Of a stretch of DNA of 11,015 bases, positions 5,811 to 11,015 are shown piece after piece. The stretch's first letter is position 1, and every line of letters starts with the position of its first letter. The position numbers and the translations under genes are program-made. Source of the stretch: Holophagae bacterium (GTDB taxonomy: Bacteria > Acidobacteriota > Thermoanaerobaculia > Thermoanaerobaculales > Sulfomarinibacteraceae). Below the pieces are notes generated by a model, which did no database searches, was not told the DNA's origin, and saw nothing but the letters and a program-made list of their open reading frames with translations. Where the stretch lies: assembly GCA_030609785.1 (NCBI GenBank), contig JAUWTC010000040.1, positions 1 to 11,015 on the forward strand, read 5' to 3'.

Positions 5811-5838
5811 GCACGGGCGGGCACAGGGACCCGCCCCT
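5811..5838. repeat. REP-like hairpin at the M16 3' end
   Basis: GGGCGGG (5815-5821) and CCCGCCC (5830-5836) flank the loop CACAGGGA. On the minus strand the block begins GTAGGGGCGGG, and its TAG (complement of 5837-5839) is the M16 stop codon. There is no T-run. Similar GTAGGGGCGGG-type palindromes are widespread dispersed repeats in environmental genomes, from memory. Confidence 0.6.
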
Positions 5839-7132
5839 ACAACACCATTGACTCCCGGTCCAGCTTCCCAGCCTCCCAGCTTCCTTCCGGTCCACAGATG
5901 GCGCTGGCCATGCTCTCCGGTTTCAAGATGGTCCTGGCCACATCCCGAACCTGCTCGGGTGTGATCGAACGGATCTCTTTGACGACACTGTCGATGTCGA
6001 AGCGACGCCCACGCTCCAGGACCTCGGCAACGTCGAGCGATGCCGTTCCCGCAGCAGTCTCCGCCTCCATCTGCAGGCCCCGGACCATGCCCTGAACCGC
6101 CACCTCGACTTCCCTGTCGGAGATGTCGGACGGCAGTCGAAAGATCTCCTCCTCGACCATCGCCCAGGCCGTCGAAAACCGATCCGGCGAGCAGGCCCAG
6201 CCTACTTCCAAGATTCCTCCGACCGAGCGAAGAAGCGTGTCGCTCCATACGTCGTACGTCAGGCCTTCGTCCTCCCGCAACCGTTGGAAGAGGCGGCTGG
6301 AGTGACCCGATCCCAGGATCCTGCTGACAACGGCCACTGTCGGCGCCAAGGGGTCTCGGATGGAAACCGCAGGGAAGGCTTGGCGGACATGGACCTGGTC
6401 GGCCGCACCGCGGTCCAACCGCAACCGCCCGCCGATCCACGCCGGCTTTTCGAGGGCAGGCCTTTTGACTCCGGGCCCCAGGGGCAGGCCTTCGAGTTCT
6501 CGGGCGACCTGGTTCATGTCAACATCACCGACCACGGCCAGGAGCATGCCCCCATGTCGTAGCAGACGGTCCCTGTGGTGGGTCGCCAGTTCCCGGGCGC
6601 CGAGATTCTCCAGGGTCTCCCGAGTACCGATGATCGGAGTCGCAAGGGGATGGTCTCCCCAGGCGGCCTTCAAAATGGCCTCGCCCACCCGCTCGGCGGG
6701 ATCATCGTGCATCAGATCGAGTTCAGCCAACGCGATTTGCCGTTCGAGATCGACGTCCTCGTCGGCAAAAGACGGCTCCAGGGCAGCGTCTCTGAGAATC
6801 CCCAGCGCTTCGGGCAAAGCATCAGAGGTTGTCTGTACGGCGAGACCCATCGTCTCGCTCGAGGTCCACGCATCGACCTCGCCGCCCAGTCGATCCATCA
6901 GTTCGGCCAGACTCCTTCGATCTCGGCCCCCGCACCGTCTCAGCGTCAGGTGCTCGACCAGATGAGTTGCCCCGGCCAACGCCGACGGGTCATGTGCCGC
7001 CCCATGAGCGAACCACACGCCTATTGAGACGGTCTTCCGTCCGGGCCGTCGATGCACGAGTACAGAGTCAAAATCAGTCGACCACATGGGCGCGGAGGGT
7101 AGCACACGGCTGTTCGTTGAACAGCCGTTCAT
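5837..7132 (-). CDS. M16B zinc peptidase (processing-peptidase-like)
   Basis: Single-domain-pair M16B metallopeptidase of 431 residues, the usual length; relatives work as homodimers on peptides. The inverted zinc motif HLVEH (57-61) supplies His57, Glu60 and His61. The third ligand is Glu137 in AELDLMHDDP, 75 residues later, as expected. In the second half, SGHSSRLFQRLREDEGLTY (275-293) provides the conserved Arg286/Tyr293 pair. Both halves therefore look active. No signal peptide is seen. The ATG at 7132 has a weak AGGT upstream; an internal Met16 at 7087 is an alternative. The last roughly 15 residues (from GSW onwards) are encoded by an 8-bp repeat and then a REP-like block, so the tail looks acquired. 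The remembered gene order M16-dut is interrupted downstream by hicAB. Confidence 0.92.
   Translation of the reverse strand: MNGCSTNSRVLPSAPMWSTDFDSVLVHRRPGRKTVSIGVWFAHGAAHDPSALAGATHLVEHLTLRRCGGRDRRSLAELMDRLGGEVDAWTSSETMGLAVQTTSDALPEALGILRDAALEPSFADEDVDLERQIALAELDLMHDDPAERVGEAILKAAWGDHPLATPIIGTRETLENLGARELATHHRDRLLRHGGMLLAVVGDVDMNQVARELEGLPLGPGVKRPALEKPAWIGGRLRLDRGAADQVHVRQAFPAVSIRDPLAPTVAVVSRILGSGHSSRLFQRLREDEGLTYDVWSDTLLRSVGGILEVGWACSPDRFSTAWAMVEEEIFRLPSDISDREVEVAVQGMVRGLQMEAETAAGTASLDVAEVLERGRRFDIDSVVKEIRSITPEQVRDVARTILKPESMASAICGPEGSWEAGKLDRESMVL
7106..7128. promoter_or_regulatory. Perfect hairpin over the M16 start codons
   Basis: ACGGCTGTTC (7106-7115) and GAACAGCCGT (7119-7128) form a perfect 10-bp stem with a 3-base loop. 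It starts two bases after the M16 ATG on the minus strand. In the mRNA it would occlude early codons and could limit initiation at 7132. No T-run follows, so it is not a terminator. Confidence 0.5.
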
Positions 7133-7232
7133 GTATTTCTAGACCTAAACCAATTAGAATCCCGATCGTACCCATTGTCGGGGTCAGGCTGGTCACACCA
7201 GGCCCCGCATACCGTCAATCAGAGGAGACATC
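7133..7232. promoter_or_regulatory. Divergent intergenic region M16 / pepF
   Basis: These 100 bases must carry promoters for both divergent genes. No box stands out with confidence. A short inverted repeat, CTGGT-CAC-ACCAG (7189-7201), lies 31 bases before the pepF start. The pepF ribosome site AGAGGAG (7221-7227) is clear, five bases before its ATG. Confidence 0.4.
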
Positions 7233-9134
7233 ATGAGAAAAGCAATCACCCTGACCTGCGTCGCGCTGACCGTCCTGGCCATGGCCGGGAATGCCTTCGC
7301 AACCGCCAAACCCGACACCCGTATTCGCGCGGAGATTCCGGAGCAGTTCACCTGGGACCTCAGCGACATCTACCCCAATTGGGAAGCATGGGAAAAAGAC
7401 CTGGCCGTACTTCAGGAACTGATGGACCAGTACCAGGGCTTCAAGGGCACGCTGGCCGAAGGACCGGACCGCATCCTGGCTGCCTCGAAACTCTCGGACG
7501 AGTTGGGCCAACTGGCGTACCGAGTCTATCGATATCCCGCCCTGCAGCAACAGCAGGACACCAGCGACAACACGTTCAGGGCCCGGCTGGGCCAGGTGCA
7601 GGTCGCCTTCGTCAAGTTCAACCAGGCGACCGCATGGTTTACGCCTGAGCTTTTGACGATCCCCGAGGAGACGATGCAACGGTGGCTCGACGAGACACCG
7701 GAGCTTGCGCCCTATCGCTTCGGCCTGGAAGAAACCTACCGCCAGCAGAAGCACGTCCTGGACGAGGCCGGCGAACAGCTGATGGCCTACTCGGGAGGCT
7801 TCACCAGTACCCCCGGCGACACCTACAACAGTCTTGCCAACGCCGACGTACAGTTCCCCGAGTTCAGCCATTCGAACGGCGAGGAGCTGACTGCCAGCCA
7901 CGCCGCCTACAACTCCGGCATTCGGTCCTACCGCAACCAGGCTGACCGTGAGGCGGTTTTCAAGGCGCACTTCACCGTCTGGGACGACTTTGTCAACACC
8001 TACGCCTCGATCTACAACAGCATTCTCCAGCGCGACTGGTTCCAGGCCCAGGCCCGGTCTTACGACTCGACGGTTGAAGGCGCCTTGGACGGCAACAACA
8101 TTCCGGTCGCCGTTTTGGAGAATCTGATTGAAACCGCCAAGGCCGGCGCCGAACCGCTGCAGCGCTACAACCGGATCCGCAAGGAGTTCCTGGGGCTCGA
8201 GCGCTATCGCTACTTCGACAGCTACATCCCGCTTCATCAGGTCGACTGGCCCTTCCACTACGACGATGCTCAACCGATGGTGGTGGCTGCCGTGGCCCAT
8301 TTCGGCTCCGAATACCAGAATACGGTGCAGCGGGCGCTCAATGAGCGGTGGATCGACGTCTACGAGAATGAAGGCAAGAGGGCCGGCGCATTCTCGGCGG
8401 GCGTCTACGGCGTCCACCCCTACATGCTGCTCAACTATGCGGACACGATGAACGACGCCTTCACCCTGGCCCACGAGATGGGCCACACGATGCATACGGT
8501 GCTTTCTGCAGAAAATCAGCCCTTCGCCACCTCGAGCTACACGATCTTCGTTGCCGAAGTGGCCTCGATGACCAACGAGGCCTTCTTCCTCGACCACCTT
8601 CTGGCCACCGAAAAGGACCCCGAACGGCGCATCGCACTGCTGGAACACGCCATCAACGACATCGCCCAGGGGTTCTATCGGCAGACGATGTTCGCCGACT
8701 ACGAACTCAAGGCCCACCGCGCGGTCGAACAGGGGCAGCCGATTACCTCTGAGTTGCTGCAAAAGCTCTACCTGGAGTCCCTGAACGACTTCTTCGGCGA
8801 CAGCTTGGATGACCAGGAGTGGTACAAGAACACCTGGGCCAGGGTCTCACATTTCTTCAACTCGCCCTACTACGTCTACCAGTACGCCACCTCCAAGTCG
8901 GCCGCGAGCCTCTTCCACCAGCAGATGATCACCGGTACCGAGGCCGAGAGACAAGCCGTCATCGACCGCTACCTCGACCTGCTCAAGTCCGGCGGGAACG
9001 ACCACCCGATGGAACAGTTGAAGAAAGCCGGCGTCGATTTCACGACGCCTGCCCCAATTGAGGCGATGGTGGCGACGATGAACCGCCTCGTCACCCAACT
9101 CGAGAAGGAGCTCCAGGCGATGCCGGTTTCCTGA
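7233..9134 (+). CDS. pepF: Exported oligoendopeptidase F (M3 family)
   Basis: Zinc endopeptidase of the PepF/M3B group that cuts oligopeptides. The catalytic motif is HEMGH, with His414, Glu415 and His418; the third ligand is Glu442 in FVAEVASMTNE, the usual distance on. The 633 residues fit the family plus an export signal. The N-terminus has a short basic start (MRK), a hydrophobic stretch to about residue 21 and a likely cut after AFA (residue 23), so the mature enzyme should act outside the cytoplasm. Classical PepF is cytoplasmic. FTWDLSDIYPNWEAWEKDL just after the signal is typical of the PepF N-terminus. AGAGGAG gives a well-placed ribosome site, and a strong terminator follows the stop, so it appears monocistronic. 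A long open frame on the opposite strand is a codon-bias shadow. Confidence 0.95.
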   Translation: MRKAITLTCVALTVLAMAGNAFATAKPDTRIRAEIPEQFTWDLSDIYPNWEAWEKDLAVLQELMDQYQGFKGTLAEGPDRILAASKLSDELGQLAYRVYRYPALQQQQDTSDNTFRARLGQVQVAFVKFNQATAWFTPELLTIPEETMQRWLDETPELAPYRFGLEETYRQQKHVLDEAGEQLMAYSGGFTSTPGDTYNSLANADVQFPEFSHSNGEELTASHAAYNSGIRSYRNQADREAVFKAHFTVWDDFVNTYASIYNSILQRDWFQAQARSYDSTVEGALDGNNIPVAVLENLIETAKAGAEPLQRYNRIRKEFLGLERYRYFDSYIPLHQVDWPFHYDDAQPMVVAAVAHFGSEYQNTVQRALNERWIDVYENEGKRAGAFSAGVYGVHPYMLLNYADTMNDAFTLAHEMGHTMHTVLSAENQPFATSSYTIFVAEVASMTNEAFFLDHLLATEKDPERRIALLEHAINDIAQGFYRQTMFADYELKAHRAVEQGQPITSELLQKLYLESLNDFFGDSLDDQEWYKNTWARVSHFFNSPYYVYQYATSKSAASLFHQQMITGTEAERQAVIDRYLDLLKSGGNDHPMEQLKKAGVDFTTPAPIEAMVATMNRLVTQLEKELQAMPVS

Positions 9135-9158
9135 CCCGCCAGTCATTCGAGACACCAA

Positions 9159-9193
9159 CGCCCTCTCACGGTTCACCGTGAGAGGGCGATTTT
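9159..9193 (+). terminator. Strong intrinsic terminator after pepF
   Basis: A perfect 13-bp stem, CGCCCTCTCACGG (9159-9171) with CCGTGAGAGGGCG (9176-9188), has a TTCA tetraloop and is followed by ATTTT. It lies 24 bases after the pepF stop and separates it from the surface-protein gene. Confidence 0.93.
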
Positions 9194-9198
9194 GAGAC

Positions 9199-9227
9199 TT
9201 GCAAGTGTCCCTCCGGGAACCTATGTT
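9199..9227 (+). promoter_or_regulatory. Putative sigma-70-type promoter for the surface-protein gene
   Basis: TTGCAA (9199-9204) and TATGTT (9222-9227) are separated by exactly 17 bases, each matching four of six consensus positions. It lies between the pepF terminator and the ATG at 9264. Position and spacing support it; the box scores alone are modest. Confidence 0.45.
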
Positions 9228-9263
9228 GGTAAGTAACAATGTCGGATGATCTGGAGGCCCGCT

Positions 9264-11015
9264 ATGTGCCGAATGCATTGGTTTTTCGCACCCGTCCTTC
9301 TGGCCCTTCTGGTCCTGCCTTGGACCCCGGTCCTCGCAGACTGGGACCCGGGCGACGACTTCAAAATGCACTTCCCGCAACTGCCAGATCCCAACGGGTG
9401 GGATGTCTCAGCCAGCATTCCGTCGGCGGTTGCCGACGACTGGATGTGCACCGAGACTGGGTACGTGTCGGACATCCACATCTGGGGCTCCTGGTTCTTC
9501 GACGACCCGATACCAATCATCAACTTCCACCTCGAAATCTGGAGCGACCAGCCGGCGGATCCCCCGGGTGGTATTCCCTTCAGCCGGCCCCTGGCCCCCC
9601 TCTGGATTTACGATTCCGGCCCCGGAGGCTTCATCGAGAGACCCTATGGGGACCCCTCGATCCAGGGTTTTTTCGATCCTTTCAACGGCATGGTTGAACC
9701 GGACAACCACATGATGACCTTCCAGTACAACTTCTTCATCCCAGAGGCGGAGGCCTTCATCCAGGAGGAGGGAACGATCTACTGGCTGGTCGTCCAGGTG
9801 ATATTGGACGGACCACCGGTCTGGGGCTGGAAGACTTCACTCGACCATTGGAATGACGACTCGGTCTACTTCGACCCCGCGGGCGCCTGGCAGGAACTGT
9901 TCGACCCCTTGGAGCCGGGCATCTCGCTGGACCAAGCCTTCGTCATCACCGGTGAGCCGCTCGCTGACTGGGGTGACGCACCCGATCCGACCTACCCGAC
10001 CCTGGCGATCAACAACGGCGCCAACCACGCCCTGGGCGGCGCCCTGATGCTGGGAGCGACGGTTGACGCAGACCTCGACGGACAACCTGATGCGGCTGCG
10101 ACCGGCGATGACAACGACGGCAATGACGACGAAGACGGCGTCGTTTTCCAGGGCCCACTCATTCCCGGCCAACAGACCTTGATGACGGTGACGGTGTCCG
10201 CAGCGTGCGCCATCAGCGCCTGGGCCGACTTCAACGGCGACGGCGATTGGCTGGACGCCATGGAGACCCTCTATGCCGGCTTTCCTCTGCCCGCCGGCGC
10301 CAATGTCGTGCCCCTCGGAGTTCCGGCCGGCGCATTGCCGGGTCCTACCTTCATCCGGTTCCGCGTAACGACCGCCGGCGCCCTCCCGTTCACCGGCAAT
10401 GCTCCCGACGGGGAGGTCGAAGACTATATGGTCACCATTGAGGAGCCGCCTCCCTTGGATTTTGGTGACGCCCCCGACGCCCCATTCCCTACCCTGCTCA
10501 CCAACAACGGAGCGCGCCACATCATCGACGGCGTGACCTCAATGGGGATCCTCCCCGATGCCGAGCCGGACGGCCAGCCCAGCGGGACGGCGACCGGCGA
10601 CGACAACAACGGCGTACCTGATGATGAAGACGGCGTTATGTTTGTCTCACCCCTGATTCCCGGATTCAATGCCTTCGTTGACGTTCACGCCAGCGTGCCC
10701 GGCATGCTCAACGCCTGGATCGACCTCAGCGCTAACGGCAACTGGGCCGATGCGGGCGAGCAGATCTTCGTGTCCTTTCCCCTCAACCCGGGCATCAACA
10801 ACCTGTTCTTCTACGTGCCTCCGGGCACTCCCTCGGCCGGCGTCTTCGCGCGCTTCCGATTCAGTACGGTCGGAGGGTTAAGCTTCACCGGCCAGGCGCC
10901 GGACGGAGAGGTCGAAGACTACGAAGTCTTCATCGAAGAACCTCTCGAGGACTGGGGTGACGCCCCCGATCCCTTTTACCCGACACTCTCGACCAGCAAC
11001 GGTGCGGTCCACACG
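9264..11015 (+). CDS. Exported surface protein: DUF7901-like domain plus GEVED repeats, 3' end outside window
   Basis: The frame runs open for 584 codons to the last base and has no stop in view. GGAGG (9253-9257) lies six bases before the ATG. A signal peptide (MCRMHWFFAP, hydrophobic to residue 20, cut after VLA at 25) leads to a domain at about 26-230 rich in Trp and aromatics (WDVSASIP, ADDWMCTETG, IHIWGSW, GWKTSLDHWNDDSVYF). I recognise it as DUF7901-like. GEVED repeats then begin at residues 235, 399 and 563, each opening D(W/F)GDAPD, an exact 164-residue period. Each complete repeat has an acidic stretch (268-293 has 11 acidic residues in 26), an AWxDxxxxGxW segment and ends in GEVEDY (383-388, 548-553). 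The Asp-rich loops suggest calcium binding. The role is unknown: probably a secreted or envelope structural or adhesion protein. The C-terminal sorting signal lies beyond the window. Confidence 0.88.
   Translation, partial: MCRMHWFFAPVLLALLVLPWTPVLADWDPGDDFKMHFPQLPDPNGWDVSASIPSAVADDWMCTETGYVSDIHIWGSWFFDDPIPIINFHLEIWSDQPADPPGGIPFSRPLAPLWIYDSGPGGFIERPYGDPSIQGFFDPFNGMVEPDNHMMTFQYNFFIPEAEAFIQEEGTIYWLVVQVILDGPPVWGWKTSLDHWNDDSVYFDPAGAWQELFDPLEPGISLDQAFVITGEPLADWGDAPDPTYPTLAINNGANHALGGALMLGATVDADLDGQPDAAATGDDNDGNDDEDGVVFQGPLIPGQQTLMTVTVSAACAISAWADFNGDGDWLDAMETLYAGFPLPAGANVVPLGVPAGALPGPTFIRFRVTTAGALPFTGNAPDGEVEDYMVTIEEPPPLDFGDAPDAPFPTLLTNNGARHIIDGVTSMGILPDAEPDGQPSGTATGDDNNGVPDDEDGVMFVSPLIPGFNAFVDVHASVPGMLNAWIDLSANGNWADAGEQIFVSFPLNPGINNLFFYVPPGTPSAGVFARFRFSTVGGLSFTGQAPDGEVEDYEVFIEEPLEDWGDAPDPFYPTLSTSNGAVHT

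Larger units (their letters stand above)
5226..5836. other. Repeat-rich noncoding island between M16 gene and hicA
   Basis: About 610 bases without a convincing gene. In order it holds a nested hairpin (5275-5311), a candidate 23-30 residue ORF (5364-5456), a GC hexamer array (5430-5509), a 15-bp inverted repeat (5573-5626), a short CGAGAC/GTCTCG hairpin (5653-5677), a 20-bp imperfect inverted repeat (5686-5759), a 12-bp palindrome AACGCCGGCGTT (5795-5806) and a REP-like hairpin at the M16 stop. Longer open frames crossing it are built from the repeats and match no family I know. Confidence 0.75.

Noticed and set aside
5467..5895. 142-codon minus-strand frame across the repeat island
   Set aside because: Its translation comes from the hexamer array, two inverted repeats and the M16 tail. 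No known domain and no ribosome site.
7215..8762. 515-codon open frame antisense to pepF
   Set aside because: It lies wholly opposite a certain M3 peptidase gene, has no recognisable domain, and is the kind of shadow frame high-GC third-position bias produces.
9239..9697. Alternative plus-strand frame at the start of the surface-protein gene
   Set aside because: The frame from 9264 has a good ribosome site, a signal peptide, family domains and continuous openness to the window end. The alternative has none of these.

Overview
The window reads as a chromosomal segment of a high-GC bacterium, probably a diderm. Codons are strongly G/C-ending and Shine-Dalgarno sites are clear before several genes. 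One peptidase and one large repeat-bearing surface protein carry export signals. The DUF7901-like plus GEVED architecture of that surface protein is, from memory, commonest in environmental lineages such as Planctomycetota, Acidobacteriota and relatives. The DusB protein resembles the long actinobacterial-type form. I cannot fix the phylum from the sequence alone.

Layout. (1) Plus strand, 2-3046: the 3' part of a leucyl aminopeptidase, a perfect intrinsic terminator, a DusB-type tRNA-dihydrouridine synthase, a strictly 7-periodic degenerate repeat spacer, and a small GFA-family zinc protein. (2) Minus strand, 7132-3235, read right to left: an M16B zinc peptidase, about 650 bp of non-coding DNA crowded with inverted repeats and short-period arrays, a HicA-HicB toxin-antitoxin pair with its own promoter and operator, a degenerate CTG-rich array, dUTPase, and a YycJ-type metallo-beta-lactamase-fold protein that overlaps dUTPase by one base. 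(3) Plus strand, 7233-11015: a secreted oligoendopeptidase F with a strong terminator, then a predicted promoter and a surface protein. That protein runs off the window and has a signal peptide, a DUF7901-like domain and GEVED repeats of 164 residues.

How it fits together. M16 peptidase followed by dut is a gene order I recall downstream of rpsO-pnp in several bacterial groups. Here the two are separated by about 1.3 kb holding hicAB and the repeat island, which looks like an insertion into an older operon. Degenerate arrays with periods of 6, 7 and 8 bp occupy most spacers. One forms the last residues of the M16 protein, and that gene's stop codon lies just inside a REP-like hairpin block. 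The most notable parts are this repeat-filled insertion, the hicAB control region (consensus -35, palindromes over the -10, predicted leaderless toxin, strong internal ribosome site for the antitoxin) and the modular surface protein. No CRISPR array, tRNA, rRNA, integrase or transposase was seen.
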